Shown here: in pieces, positions 49,587-58,747 of the stretch | Numbering within the stretch: the first letter of the stretch is position 1 | Layout of the letters: every line of letters begins with the position of its first letter | From: Erwinia sp050410775 | Lineage (GTDB): Bacteria; Pseudomonadota; Gammaproteobacteria; Enterobacterales; Enterobacteriaceae | Length of the DNA stretch: 64,000 nt | NCBI RefSeq assembly: GCF_050410775.1 | Contig: NZ_CP191229.1 | Strand: one strand, 5' to 3' | Made by a program: the position numbers and the translations under genes | The notes under the pieces: model-generated | Told to the model about the DNA's origin: nothing | Databases searched by the model: none | Seen by the model: the letters and a program-made list of their open reading frames with translations, nothing else

Positions 49587-50734
49587 TATGCCATAGCATT
49601 CCAGGCCTTCACCACGTCAGCGATGATCTCACTGTCAGCATCCAGACCGGAAACCTGCGCCAGGGTCGCCTGCGCGCCGAGGCGGGAAAGCAGCTCAGCC
49701 AGCTCCTGCGCCTGCGGATCCTCATCGCTGTGGTAACGCATCGCGGCGGCGATGCCGGTGACCAGGTTGGCATGTGGCAGGCCATACTCCAGGGTGCCAA
49801 GCGTCGGCTTAATCAGGCGGTCGCCTGCACTCAGCTTACGCAGCGGCTGGCGGCCCACGCGCTCAACGTCATCTTTCAGATAGGGGTTCTCAAAACGGCC
49901 CAGGATTTTCTGAATATAGGCGGCGTGTTTATCCGCATCGAAGCCGTAGCGCTTAATCAGCACCGCGCCGCTCTCTTCCATCGCCCCTTTCACCACCGCA
50001 CGCACTTTCTCATCCAGAATCGCGTCGCGGATCGTTTTATGACCCGCCAGCTGGCCCAGATAAGCGGTGATGGCGTGACCGGTATTCAGGGTGAAAAGCT
50101 TGCGCTCCACAAAGGCCATCAGATTATCGGTCAGCTCCATGCCGGGAATGGCAGGCAGATCGCCCTTAAACTGCGTTTTATCGACGATCCACTCGCTGAA
50201 GGTTTCCACCGTCACTTCCAGCGGATCGGTTGTGCCCGCTGCAGAAGGCGGCACGATGCGATCGACGGCTGAATCCACAAAGCCGACGTGCTCTTCCATC
50301 CAGGCATGATACTGCTCAGGCAGCGCCTTCAGCACATGGCCCTTCAGCTGCGTGGTGCCGCGCACCATGTTTTCACAGGCGATGATATTCAGCGGGCGGG
50401 TATTACCGTTATCGCTGCGTTTGGCCACTCCTTTCGCGATGCCGCCAGCGATACGCTCGAGGATCTGCGGGCCAACCGCCGTGGTAACGATATCAACTTC
50501 GGCAATCAGCGGGACGATCTCGTCACCAGCGCTGCTGACGGCGTTAACGCCCCTAACCATCTCTACCTGCGCCTGCTCGCCGACAACGTGAACCGGATAT
50601 TCATGTCGCGCGTTTAACGCTTCTAACACCACCTGATTCACGTCGGCGAACGTCAACTGAACGCCGGCGTCAGCCAGTAATTTACCTATAAAACCGCGGC
50701 CAATATTACCGGCGCCAAAATGTAATGCTTTCAT
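49586..50734 (-). CDS. mtlD: Mannitol-1-phosphate 5-dehydrogenase
   Basis: NAD-dependent oxidation of mannitol-1-phosphate to fructose-6-phosphate. 382 residues, exactly the E. coli length. The dinucleotide motif is HFGAGNIGRGFIG near residues 5-17, and the polyol dehydrogenase signature with catalytic Lys lies near 213 (VERKLFTLNTGHAITAYLG). It follows mtlA after 99 bp that hold REP-like inverted repeats. Confidence 0.97.
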   Translation of the reverse strand: MKALHFGAGNIGRGFIGKLLADAGVQLTFADVNQVVLEALNARHEYPVHVVGEQAQVEMVRGVNAVSSAGDEIVPLIAEVDIVTTAVGPQILERIAGGIAKGVAKRSDNGNTRPLNIIACENMVRGTTQLKGHVLKALPEQYHAWMEEHVGFVDSAVDRIVPPSAAGTTDPLEVTVETFSEWIVDKTQFKGDLPAIPGMELTDNLMAFVERKLFTLNTGHAITAYLGQLAGHKTIRDAILDEKVRAVVKGAMEESGAVLIKRYGFDADKHAAYIQKILGRFENPYLKDDVERVGRQPLRKLSAGDRLIKPTLGTLEYGLPHANLVTGIAAAMRYHSDEDPQAQELAELLSRLGAQATLAQVSGLDADSEIIADVVKAWNAMA

Positions 50735-50756
50735 AATTTTTCCCGTATCAACGATC

Positions 50757-50806
50757 GAGGGCCGGGCAAACCCGACCCGAAAAATGAGCCGGGCATGCCC
50801 GGCCCT
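50757..50806. repeat. REP-like inverted repeats between mtlA and mtlD
   Basis: A perfect 16-bp palindrome GCCGGGCATGCCCGGC (50788-50803) lies next to an imperfect GC-rich hairpin GGGCCGGGCAAACCCGACCC (about 50759-50778). The pair sits in the 99-bp mtlA-mtlD gap, where such repeats commonly limit mRNA decay and differential expression. Confidence 0.5.
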
Positions 50807-50833
50807 GGGGTGAATCTGAGTTGTCTGGCTGCG

Positions 50834-52768
50834 TTACGCTGGCTTTTTACCGGACAGCAGGTCCAGCACTTCCTGAACGTCAGTGGTGCTGGCCAGGCGG
50901 GCGATAACGCTTTCATCATCCAGCGCGTTGGTCAGGCTGGTGATTACCTGAATGTGCTCGTTATTGCGGGCAGCAATCCCGATCACCAGACGGGCGATAT
51001 CATCTTCGTCTTCACCGAAGCGTACGCCTTCAGGATACTGACAGAACACCACGCCCGTTTTCAGTACGCGATCTTTCGCTTCAATCGTCCCGTGCGGCAC
51101 GGCGATAGACTCACCCAGGTAGGTTGGGGTCAGCTTTTCACGATCCAGCATCGCCTCAACATACTCCGGCTCAACGTAGCCGCCTTTCACCAGCTGCTCA
51201 CCGGCAAAGCGGATCGCCTGCTCTTTCTGCGTCGCCTGGTTGCCAAGGAAGATATTGGCGGCGCTTAGCTTAAACAGGTGTTCCTGGCTGTCGTCGTAGC
51301 TGTCGCTCAGGGCTGCCGTCACTTTCTCACGATGGGCTGCGCTACGGTTCGCATCAACCAGACGGGAGGTCAGGTCGGTATAAAGGCCGCTGTCCAGGAA
51401 GTTCGTCAGGGAGATGTGCTGGGCATGAGGCGCCTGGCGCATCGCACGTTCGGTCAGATCTCGGTGGGTAATCACCAGATCCACATCGCCCGGCAGGTTG
51501 TTGATGGCGGTGTTGGTGACGGAGATGTTCGTCAGGCCAGCATCGTTCACTTTTTTGCGCAGCACGCCCGCGCCCATTGCGCTGGAGCCCATACCGGCAT
51601 CGCAGGCGACAATGATTTTATGGACGTGGCTCAGATCGCTGTTCATACCATCCGCGCCGCCGGTTGCTGGCGTGCCGTGCTGACCTTTTGACTGCGCTTT
51701 CATTTCGTTAACGCGACGGGCAGCGGCTTCGATATCGTCATCTTCCTTCACCTTGCTGGTTTTCAGCAGGATGGCGGAGACCACGAAGGAGACCGCAAAC
51801 GCAGCCACAATCGCCGCAATGTTGGCGAAGTAAGCGCCTTTTGGCGTCATAGCCAGGACGGCCAGGATGGAGCCCGGCGAGGCAGGTGAAACCAGACCGC
51901 CGTTCAGCAGCGTCAGGGTAAACACGCCGGTCATACCGCCCAGAATAACGGCGATAATCAGACGCGGGTTCATCAGCACGTACGGGAAGTAGATTTCGTG
52001 GATGCCGCCCAGGAAGTGGATGATGGCCGCACCACCTGCAGACTGCTTAGCGTTGCCGCGGCCAAAGAACATATAGGCCATCAGTACGCCCATACCCGGA
52101 CCTGGGTTCGCTTCGATCAGGAAGAAGATTGACTTACCGGCTTCGCTGGCCTGCTGAATGCCCAGCGGCGAGAAGATGCCGTGGTTAATCGCGTTATTCA
52201 GGAAGAGGATTTTAGCTGGTTCAACAAAGATAGAGGTCAGCGGCAGCAGGTTGTTCTGCACCATCAGGTTCACGCCAGCGGCGAGAATATGGGAGAGACC
52301 CTGCACCAGCGGACCGATAGCCAGAAACGCCAGGATCGCCAACAGCATACCGATGATACCGGCAGAGAAGTTGTTGACCAGCATTTCGAAGCCGCTTTTG
52401 ATTTTGCCATCAACAACGCTGTCGAATTTTTTAATCGCCCAGCCGCCCAGCGGACCGGCAATCATCGAGCCGAGGAACATCGGCATATCGGCGCCGACAA
52501 TCACGCCCATGGTGGTGATCGCACCGACCACGCCGCCGCGATCGCCGCCCACCAGACGCCCACCGGTGTAACCGATCAGCAGCGGCAGCAGGTAGGTGAT
52601 CATCGGACCGACCAGCTTGGCCATGGTTTCATTCGGCAGCCAGCCGGTAGGAATGAACAGTGCGGTGATGATACCCCAGGCGATAAACGCCCCGATATTT
52701 GGCATCACCATGTTGCTCAGAAAGCGACCAAAGCTCTGAACTTTGATCTTAATATCTGATGAGAACAT
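50834..52768 (-). CDS. mtlA: Mannitol-specific PTS EIICBA
   Basis: Phosphotransferase system permease importing and phosphorylating mannitol. 644 residues from ATG 52768 (637 in E. coli). The EIIC membrane domain (about 1-345) starts FSSDIKIKVQSFGRFLSNMV. The EIIB domain carries the phosphocysteine in VACDAGMGSSAMGAG (about 385-400). The EIIA domain has the phosphohistidine in GESIAVPHGT (about 555-565). An ATG at 52801 would add 11 unrelated residues. It is first in the mtlA-mtlD-mtlR operon, with a large upstream region rich in CRP-like sites. Confidence 0.97.
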   Translation of the reverse strand: MFSSDIKIKVQSFGRFLSNMVMPNIGAFIAWGIITALFIPTGWLPNETMAKLVGPMITYLLPLLIGYTGGRLVGGDRGGVVGAITTMGVIVGADMPMFLGSMIAGPLGGWAIKKFDSVVDGKIKSGFEMLVNNFSAGIIGMLLAILAFLAIGPLVQGLSHILAAGVNLMVQNNLLPLTSIFVEPAKILFLNNAINHGIFSPLGIQQASEAGKSIFFLIEANPGPGMGVLMAYMFFGRGNAKQSAGGAAIIHFLGGIHEIYFPYVLMNPRLIIAVILGGMTGVFTLTLLNGGLVSPASPGSILAVLAMTPKGAYFANIAAIVAAFAVSFVVSAILLKTSKVKEDDDIEAAARRVNEMKAQSKGQHGTPATGGADGMNSDLSHVHKIIVACDAGMGSSAMGAGVLRKKVNDAGLTNISVTNTAINNLPGDVDLVITHRDLTERAMRQAPHAQHISLTNFLDSGLYTDLTSRLVDANRSAAHREKVTAALSDSYDDSQEHLFKLSAANIFLGNQATQKEQAIRFAGEQLVKGGYVEPEYVEAMLDREKLTPTYLGESIAVPHGTIEAKDRVLKTGVVFCQYPEGVRFGEDEDDIARLVIGIAARNNEHIQVITSLTNALDDESVIARLASTTDVQEVLDLLSGKKPA

Positions 52769-52912
52769 AAAAACACACCCCTTATTGGTACGCGCCGACA
52801 AATAAGAGAGCGCGCTATTTATGTTGAGGACATTACGGTTTAACCGTCAGTATCACTGTATGCAGGCGGACTTTAGCACGCGAATATGACGCTGCGTAGC
52901 GACCGGGCTAAA

Positions 52913-52928
52913 TGTGACTTAGATCACT
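52913..52928. promoter_or_regulatory. CRP site 1 upstream of mtlA
   Basis: TGTGACTTAGATCACT matches TGTGA-N6-TCACA at 9 of 10 core positions. It is the closest of four sites to mtlA. Confidence 0.75.
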
Positions 52929-52956
52929 AACTTAGCGGGACTTTAGGGTTTGTTTT

Positions 52957-52972
52957 GGTGACATTGATCACA
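52957..52972. promoter_or_regulatory. CRP site 2 upstream of mtlA
   Basis: GGTGACATTGATCACA matches 9 of 10 core positions. Its centre lies 44 bp from site 1. Confidence 0.72.
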
Positions 52973-53029
52973 TTTATGTCGTGTAAAAAAAAGACAGCGG
53001 CGTAAAAACGCGCAGAAATCGCCTTCGAG

Positions 53030-53045
53030 TGTGATTTCCATCACT
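53030..53045. promoter_or_regulatory. CRP site 3 upstream of mtlA
   Basis: TGTGATTTCCATCACT matches 9 of 10 core positions. Its centre lies 73 bp from site 2. Confidence 0.72.
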
Positions 53046-53073
53046 TTTTGGGGTGGCAGGTTTCTGATTGAAG

Positions 53074-53089
53074 TGTGACGAGTATCACA
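53074..53089. promoter_or_regulatory. CRP site 4 upstream of mtlA
   Basis: TGTGACGAGTATCACA matches all 10 core positions. Its centre lies 44 bp from site 3, repeating the spacing of sites 1 and 2. It may also serve the divergent GNAT gene. Confidence 0.78.
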
Positions 53090-53250
53090 AAATATTTTCA
53101 GGCTGAAATGCGTACGATCACAGTTTCTCCCGGCCGCAATTTTGCAGAACAGCCGTACGTAAGAAAATTACGCATTTTATGTGTCCGGCTAATACCGTAT
53201 CTTCGGATAAAAGAGACGCTTAGCAGCGCTAAAACAGGAGAGGGAAGTCG

Positions 53251-53721
53251 ATGAATATCAGGCTGGCGACGCCCGCTGACGCAGAAGCGTGCTGGAATAT
53301 CAGAAATCAGGCTATTCGCCATGGATGTAAGCGCAGCTATGACGCTGTGGTGATCGACGCCTGGACCCCTGAAGCGATGCCGGAAAGTTACCGTGCCGTT
53401 ATCGCCGCCAATCCCTTTTTTATTGTTGAAGGCCCGGATGCCCGGCCAGCGGCGACCGGTTATCTTGATCTCGCTTCCGCCAGCGTTGAGGCTGTTTTTA
53501 CGCTGCCAGAATATGCCGGGCGCGGTTTTAGCAGCCAGATTATTAACGCGATTAAAGAGGAAGCGCGTAAGCGCGGTTTTAAGGCGTTAACATTAGCCTC
53601 AACCCCTAATGCACAATCTTTCTATGAGAAGCATGGGTTTATCCCGATCCGGGAAAGTCTCTATCCATCAGCCCTTGCCCGGTCCGATCTACGTTGTATG
53701 CATATGGCTATCAGACTGTAA
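53251..53721 (+). CDS. GNAT-family N-acetyltransferase
   Basis: 156 residues. The acetyl-CoA loop is LPEYAGRGFSSQIINAIKEE (about 88-108), and the C-terminal SFYEKHGFIPIRESL is typical of the fold. The start ATG 53251 follows GGAGAGGG. The substrate is unknown. It is divergent from mtlA and convergent with the next acetyltransferase, 43 bp away. It is not closely related to the GNAT gene at 44831. Confidence 0.88.
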   Translation: MNIRLATPADAEACWNIRNQAIRHGCKRSYDAVVIDAWTPEAMPESYRAVIAANPFFIVEGPDARPAATGYLDLASASVEAVFTLPEYAGRGFSSQIINAIKEEARKRGFKALTLASTPNAQSFYEKHGFIPIRESLYPSALARSDLRCMHMAIRL

Positions 53722-53764
53722 TTGATTCATTCCCGGTGCCTGGTGACGGTCTGCCACCCGGATA

Positions 53765-54187
53765 TCAGGGTAAATTTGATTTGGTGAGGTAGTGTCTCTG
53801 CATGCCTGAAGCGGGAAAATCGGGCAACGTCATTTGGCATTGATAACCCTGCTTGATATAAAATGGCAACGCCTGAAAACTGAATGTATCAACCAGAGCA
53901 TGCCTGCATTCCCTGTGCTTCCCTTCCTGCTCCGCTATGGCAATAAGCTTACTCCCGAGGCCGGAACCTCTGACGCTTTCGCTTACCCACAAATAATCGA
54001 TGCAGAGCCATAATCCCTTTATTGACGCTATTAATCCGCCCACCATAGCGCCTGATTCATCCCTGCTGTAAACACCGAACTGGCCCCAGGATTCAGTATT
54101 GATAAACTGGCGGTTATGGCTTCCTAACCCACTAAATAACTCTTTTCTTTCTGCATCTGTAATCTGCGGCGCTATTGCTATCTGCAT
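53765..54187 (-). CDS. GNAT-family N-acetyltransferase
   Basis: 140 residues from ATG 54187 (MQIAIAPQITDAERKELFSG); a longer open frame to 54223 has a poorer start. The acetyl-CoA loop is SESVRGSGLGSKLIAIAEQE, with the family end LPFYIKQGYQCQMTLPDF. It resembles the acetyltransferases grouped with multidrug-related GNATs, but no substrate can be named. The region upstream is AT-rich. Confidence 0.82.
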   Translation of the reverse strand: MQIAIAPQITDAERKELFSGLGSHNRQFINTESWGQFGVYSRDESGAMVGGLIASIKGLWLCIDYLWVSESVRGSGLGSKLIAIAEQEGKHRECRHALVDTFSFQALPFYIKQGYQCQMTLPDFPASGMQRHYLTKSNLP

Positions 54188-54383
54188 ATTAATTACCATT
54201 ATTGCTATTGAATGGAATATCAAAAAAATTAAATGTGTTTGTCATTCAGGCTTAATTTCATAACTGAAGGTTTGTCATCTGATGTTATGGAAAAAAATAC
54301 CGGAAAGGCCGGGTATAGATGCGGAAAATAATTATTGTGTCTTACGATCGGCGATGACTGACTCGCCTTAATCGTTAGATGCT

Positions 54384-54411
54384 AAAAAGCAGCCCGGGTG
54401 GGCTGCTTTTA
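54384..54411. terminator. Bidirectional terminator downstream of yiaF
   Basis: 11-bp stem AAAAGCAGCCC / GGGCTGCTTTT around GGGT. T runs are present in both directions. It serves yiaF (stop at 54436) on the minus strand. Confidence 0.85.
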
Positions 54412-54435
54412 AAGGCGTTAAACGCCCCCGGAAAA

Positions 54436-55152
54436 TTACCGGAAGTCCTGCTGTAGGGCGCTTTGCGCCTGAGTCAGGGCCTGCGCGTTAGCGGAAAGAT
54501 TATTCATCAGCGTGTTGTACTGCGTGGCCTGCTGCTGGGTGGGAAACTGGATATCCGGGCCGTTAAACGTCACCTGCTCTCCCTGCTGCTGGAGGAAGTC
54601 ACCGGCCTGTACCGCATTCTCACTCAGCGACTGCAACGCGGGCAGTAACGTTATCAGCGTGTCGGAGGGCTGCGTCACCACCCGGGTATAAACTTTGTCG
54701 TAGACGGGCTTCAAATCGTCAGGCTGTTTTAGGGCCGCTTTGCTGCTGTCTGCCTGGCTTCTGGCTGACTGGATCTGCTGGGCCAGCACGTTGAGCGAGC
54801 CGCTCGCCTGGCGCAGTGAGTCACGGCGGATCAGGTAATCCTGCGGGGTCCGGATAGCAGATAACTCATCAACAACCGGCTTCATACCGGTATCAACAGC
54901 ACGGTTCACCTGCTGGGAAAAACCATAAATAATGGCGTAATCGGTGACATATTTACCAAACTTTTGCTTCTGATCTTCGCTCAGGCTCGGCAGATGTTCG
55001 CCGCTGCGCATGACGGTATTTTGCAGAAAGTCGTTAAAGGCTTTGCGCTGGTCGGCTTCATTGTCGCCGCAGCCGGTGAGCTGGAAAACCAGAAACAGTG
55101 CCACAAACGGCACCAGCAGACGTGACCAGACGCGAGAAAGTCCTGTCGTCAT
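54436..55152 (-). CDS. yiaF: YiaF, DUF3053 lipoprotein
   Basis: Predicted lipoprotein of 238 residues from ATG 55152, which has CAGGAG upstream. The signal peptide ends LVFQLTGC, lipidated Cys near residue 27. The mature part matches E. coli YiaF: QRKAFNDFLQNTVMRSGEHL and DYAIIYGFSQQVNRA, with a helical, Gln-rich C-terminal half. The function is unknown. In E. coli yiaF neighbours ghrB; here it stands about 38 kb from kguD/ghrB, a sign of rearrangement. Confidence 0.92.
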   Translation of the reverse strand: MTTGLSRVWSRLLVPFVALFLVFQLTGCGDNEADQRKAFNDFLQNTVMRSGEHLPSLSEDQKQKFGKYVTDYAIIYGFSQQVNRAVDTGMKPVVDELSAIRTPQDYLIRRDSLRQASGSLNVLAQQIQSARSQADSSKAALKQPDDLKPVYDKVYTRVVTQPSDTLITLLPALQSLSENAVQAGDFLQQQGEQVTFNGPDIQFPTQQQATQYNTLMNNLSANAQALTQAQSALQQDFR

Positions 55153-55255
55153 GGGAAGTAACTCCTGTAATTGTAGGGCTTGCAAAGAAATGAGGGCGGC
55201 GTGCGCCGCCTCTGAAGGATAGTCTAACTCGTGCGGGGAGGATACGGAAAACAGG

Positions 55256-55287
55256 GCCGGAAGGGTGAAGAAATTCACGCTTCCGGC
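55256..55287 (-). terminator. Terminator hairpin at the end of the peptide/GGT operon
   Basis: Long hairpin made of GCCGGAAG and CTTCCGGC arms, with GTGAA / TTCAC pairing inside and a 4-nt loop. On the minus strand it starts 8 bp beyond the gamma-glutamyltransferase stop and is followed by CCTGTTTTCC. Confidence 0.7.
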
Positions 55288-55295
55288 AGCAGAGC

Positions 55296-56897
55296 TTAGA
55301 AAACCAGGGCCTGGCCATCTTTGCGGCTTTCCGTGGCGGCAATGTAGAAGCCCTGTGGGTCGCGAACAATCACCTGCGCGCCGCCAAAGTTATAGGTCTG
55401 TAGCGGATCTTCCACCACAATTTTATGTCCCATTGCGCGCAGGGCGGAAATCGTATTCAGCGCCATTGCTGGCTCCACGCTCACCTCGCGGCCTTCCACC
55501 ACGCGCCAGCGCGGCGCATCAATCGCCGCCTGAGGATTCTGTTTCGCCAGCATAATCCGCAGCGCCATCTGCAGATGCCCCTGCGCCTGCATCGGCCCGC
55601 CCATCACGCCAAAGGACATCAGCGGCTGGCCTTCACCATCCAGCGCAAAGGCGGGGATAATGGTGTGAAAAGCGCGCTTGCTGGCCGCAACCACGTTCGG
55701 ATGGTTCTCCTCCAGCACAAAGCCTGCGCCGCGGTTTTGCAGGCTGATGCCGGTGCCCGGCACTACCACCCCTGACCCAAAGCCCATGTAGTTGGACTGA
55801 ATAAACGAGACCATCATCCCGCTGGCGTCGGCGGTGGAGAGATAGACCGTGCCGCTCTGCTTCGGCGCACCAAAAGTAAAGTCGCCAGCTCTGGCCGGAT
55901 CGATCAGCGCGGCGCGGGTTTTCAGATACTCATCGCTAAGCAGCAGCTCCGCCGGAAACTCCATGTGATCTTCATCGGCCACGTAGCGCTCCAGATCCAC
56001 CAGCGCCAGCTTCATCGCTTCGATAGAGAGGTGCAGCCACTGCACGGAATCTGGCTCATAGCGGCCGATATCCCACTGCTCAAGGATACCCAGCGCCATC
56101 AGCGTGGCGATCCCCTGGCCGTTCGGCGGCAGCTCCTGGACCGAGCCGCCTGCAAACGGACGCGACAGCATCTCCACCCAGTCAGCCTTGTGGTTTTTCA
56201 GATCTTCCAGCGTCAGCGCCGCGCCGTGCTCTCTGGCGAAGGCGGCAATTTTTTCCGCCAGCTCGCCGCGATAGAACGCTTCGCCATTGGTGGCGGCAAT
56301 TTTTTCCAGCGTATCCGCCTGGTCCGGATTGCGGAACAGTTCGCCAACTTTTGGCGCGCGGCCTTCCGGCGCAAAGCAGGCGCTGAAGCCTGGCTGGTCG
56401 CGCAGCTTGTTGAAGCCGCGCTCCCAGAGGTGACCGATCAGCGGCGAAACGGGGAAACCGTTGCGGGCATACTCAATGGCCGGTTGCGCCAGCGTGGTCA
56501 TCGGCAGCGTGCCAAACCGTTCGGCCAGTTCTACCCAGGCAGAGACCGCACCCGGCACCGTCACCGCATCCCAGCCGATTTCCGGCATGGCGGCCAGGTG
56601 AGCAAAGGTCTCCCGCGACCAGGCAGCAGGCGCACGGCCCGAAGCGTTCAGCGCATGCAGTTTTTCACCGTCCCAGATAATGGCGAAAGCGTCACTGCCG
56701 ATGCCGTTGCCGGTGGGTTCCACCACCGTCAGCGCCATTGCGGTGGCAATCGCTGCGTCAACCGCGTTGCCGCCCAGTTGCAGCATGCGGATCCCCGCCT
56801 GCGCGGCCAGCGGCTGTGACGCCGCCACCGCATTACGCCCCATCATCGGCGCGCGGTAAGATGGGTATCCCACGTTAAAATCACTGATTCCACTCAT
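55296..56897 (-). CDS. Gamma-glutamyltransferase family protein (YwrD-like)
   Basis: Ntn-hydrolase of the gamma-glutamyltransferase family, 533 residues. The self-cleavage and nucleophile Thr is Thr350 in QSGTVYLSTAD, and the substrate-binding Arg/Gly loop is near GFGSGVVVPG. No signal peptide is seen, so it should be cytoplasmic, unlike E. coli Ggt. It resembles Bacillus YwrD and relatives. It is the last gene of a seven-gene operon with a peptide ABC transporter, so it probably cleaves gamma-glutamyl compounds brought in by that transporter. The exact substrate is unknown. Confidence 0.9.
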   Translation of the reverse strand: MSGISDFNVGYPSYRAPMMGRNAVAASQPLAAQAGIRMLQLGGNAVDAAIATAMALTVVEPTGNGIGSDAFAIIWDGEKLHALNASGRAPAAWSRETFAHLAAMPEIGWDAVTVPGAVSAWVELAERFGTLPMTTLAQPAIEYARNGFPVSPLIGHLWERGFNKLRDQPGFSACFAPEGRAPKVGELFRNPDQADTLEKIAATNGEAFYRGELAEKIAAFAREHGAALTLEDLKNHKADWVEMLSRPFAGGSVQELPPNGQGIATLMALGILEQWDIGRYEPDSVQWLHLSIEAMKLALVDLERYVADEDHMEFPAELLLSDEYLKTRAALIDPARAGDFTFGAPKQSGTVYLSTADASGMMVSFIQSNYMGFGSGVVVPGTGISLQNRGAGFVLEENHPNVVAASKRAFHTIIPAFALDGEGQPLMSFGVMGGPMQAQGHLQMALRIMLAKQNPQAAIDAPRWRVVEGREVSVEPAMALNTISALRAMGHKIVVEDPLQTYNFGGAQVIVRDPQGFYIAATESRKDGQALVF

Positions 56898-56913
56898 AGC
56901 CGTTCCTTAATAA

Positions 56914-57789
56914 TTAGTCGTTGCGCGGATCGAGCGCATCGCGCAGTCCGTCGCCCAGCAGATTGAAGCCCTGCACGATAAGAAAAATGGCAAGGCCGGG
57001 GAAAACCGACATCCAGGGCGCCTGCTCCAGAAAGCCTTTGGCCGTATTCAGCATCGCGCCCCAGGAGGGCGCAGGCGGCTGTTGCCCAAGGCCCAGGAAG
57101 GAGAGGCTGGCCTCGGTAATAATGGCGGAGGCGATAGCCAGCGTGGCCTGCACCAGAATCGGCGACATCACGTTAGGCAGCACGTAGCGCAGCACAATCC
57201 AGCGGTCAGGCAGGCCGATAGCGCGTGCGCCGTCGATATACTCTTCATTGCGAATGGCAATCACCTGCCCGCGCGTCAGACGGGCAAAAATGGGCATGGC
57301 GGATAAGCCGATAGCGATCATCGCGTTGCCAAGACTGGGGCCGAGAAAGGCGCCCAGGGCGATAGCAAGGATCAGAAAAGGGCAGGCCAGCAGGGCCTCG
57401 ATAAAGCGGGAGATCACGCCGTCCCACACTCCCTGCCAGTACCCGGCAATCAGCCCCAGCGGCACGCCGACCAGAATGGCGATCAGCACGGAGATGCAGC
57501 CTGCCAGCAGCGAGCTGCGGGCGCCCCAGATCAGGCGGGATAAGATATCGCGGCCCAGCTCATCGGTGCCGAGCCAGTAGAGGGCTGAAGGCGCTTTGCG
57601 CACCGCCAGAAAATTGGCTTTGATCGGGTCAAACGGCGCCAGCCAGGGCGCCAGCAGGGCCACGATCACAAAGAAGAGCACAATCACCGCACCGATAACC
57701 GCGCTTTTGTTGCCAAGGAACTTCTTCAGCACGCGATTAGTGGGTTTGCGCAGTGCAGCAGCGCTGCCAGCGGCCAGAACTTCACTCAT
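56914..57789 (-). CDS. Peptide ABC transporter permease (DppC type)
   Basis: Inner-membrane permease of the Opp/Dpp class, 291 residues, with an N-terminal OppC_N segment (VLKKFLGNKSAVIGAVIVLF) and about six transmembrane helices. The coupling EAA region reads YIDGARAIGLPDRWIVLRYV. It follows the DppB-type gene after 2 bp. The partner ATPases are dppD/dppF-type genes in the same operon. Confidence 0.93.
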   Translation of the reverse strand: MSEVLAAGSAAALRKPTNRVLKKFLGNKSAVIGAVIVLFFVIVALLAPWLAPFDPIKANFLAVRKAPSALYWLGTDELGRDILSRLIWGARSSLLAGCISVLIAILVGVPLGLIAGYWQGVWDGVISRFIEALLACPFLILAIALGAFLGPSLGNAMIAIGLSAMPIFARLTRGQVIAIRNEEYIDGARAIGLPDRWIVLRYVLPNVMSPILVQATLAIASAIITEASLSFLGLGQQPPAPSWGAMLNTAKGFLEQAPWMSVFPGLAIFLIVQGFNLLGDGLRDALDPRND

Positions 57790-57791
57790 CG

Positions 57792-58733
57792 TCAGCCTCG
57801 CATCTTAGGATTGATCAGCACATACAGAACGTCAGCCAGCAGGTTCAGCAGCAGGAAGCCGATAGCCACCACCAGCACCACTCCCTGCACCACGGCGTAA
57901 TCCCGGTTGAATACCGCATCGACAATCATTTTGCCGAAGCCCGGCAGGGTGAAGACCTGCTCCGTCAGCACCGCCCCGCCCAGCAGTTCGCCAAACAGCA
58001 GCGTGGTCAGCGTAATCACCGGCACCAGCGCGTTGCGGAAGGCATGCTTGAGGATCACCTTTTTCGGCAGCAGGCCTTTAGCCCTGGCGGTACGGATGTA
58101 GTCCGCTTTCAGCACCGCAATCATCGAGGCGCGCGTGTGGCGCATCAGCGTGGCGGCCAGGCCGGTGCCCAGCACCAGCGCCGGCAGCAGCAGCGTTTTG
58201 AGGTTTTGTGAAATGCTCTCACTCAGCGGGACGTAGCCGGAGGCCGGGAGCCACTGAAGATGTACGGAAAAGAGCAGGATCAGCAGGATCCCCAGCCAGA
58301 AGTGCGGGATCGAGATCCCGGAAAGCGCGACAAAGTTGGTGGTGTGATCGACCCAGCTGTTTTTCCGCACGGCAGCGACGATCCCCATACTGATGCCCAC
58401 AACCAGCGCCACTATCATCGCCAGCAGCGACAGCTCCAGCGTGACCGGAAGCTTGCTGGCGATAAGCGTAGTGACCGGCTCCTGCGTGCGCAGCGAGGTA
58501 CCCAGGTCGCCGCGCAGCGCGTTACCCAGCCACCAGAGATACTGCGTCGGCAGCGGATCGTTCAGGTGATATTGCTCTCTGAGCTGGGCTATCACCGCCG
58601 GATCGCGCTCTTCCCCCGCCATCGCCAGCACCGGGTCGCCCGGCAGCAGCTTCTGCAGCGAGAAGACCATAATGCTCACCAGAAACAGCGTGGGGATAGC
58701 CAGCAGCAGGCGTTTACAGATCAATTCCAACAT
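57792..58733 (-). CDS. Peptide ABC transporter permease (DppB type)
   Basis: 313 residues with six transmembrane helices and the family start MLELICKRLLLAIPTLFLVS. The EAA coupling motif is YIRTARAKGLLPKKVILKHA. It pairs with the DppC-type permease downstream. It lies 14 bp after the binding-protein gene and 2 bp before the DppC-type gene. Confidence 0.93.
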   Translation of the reverse strand: MLELICKRLLLAIPTLFLVSIMVFSLQKLLPGDPVLAMAGEERDPAVIAQLREQYHLNDPLPTQYLWWLGNALRGDLGTSLRTQEPVTTLIASKLPVTLELSLLAMIVALVVGISMGIVAAVRKNSWVDHTTNFVALSGISIPHFWLGILLILLFSVHLQWLPASGYVPLSESISQNLKTLLLPALVLGTGLAATLMRHTRASMIAVLKADYIRTARAKGLLPKKVILKHAFRNALVPVITLTTLLFGELLGGAVLTEQVFTLPGFGKMIVDAVFNRDYAVVQGVVLVVAIGFLLLNLLADVLYVLINPKMRG

Positions 58734-58747
58734 GGTCGCTCTCCGGC

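Larger units (their letters stand above)
52769..53250. other. mtlA regulatory region and GNAT-gene promoter
   Basis: 482 bp between the divergent mtlA and the GNAT gene at 53251. It contains four CRP-like sites (listed separately). The mtl leader is long. No ORF is supported. Confidence 0.6.
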
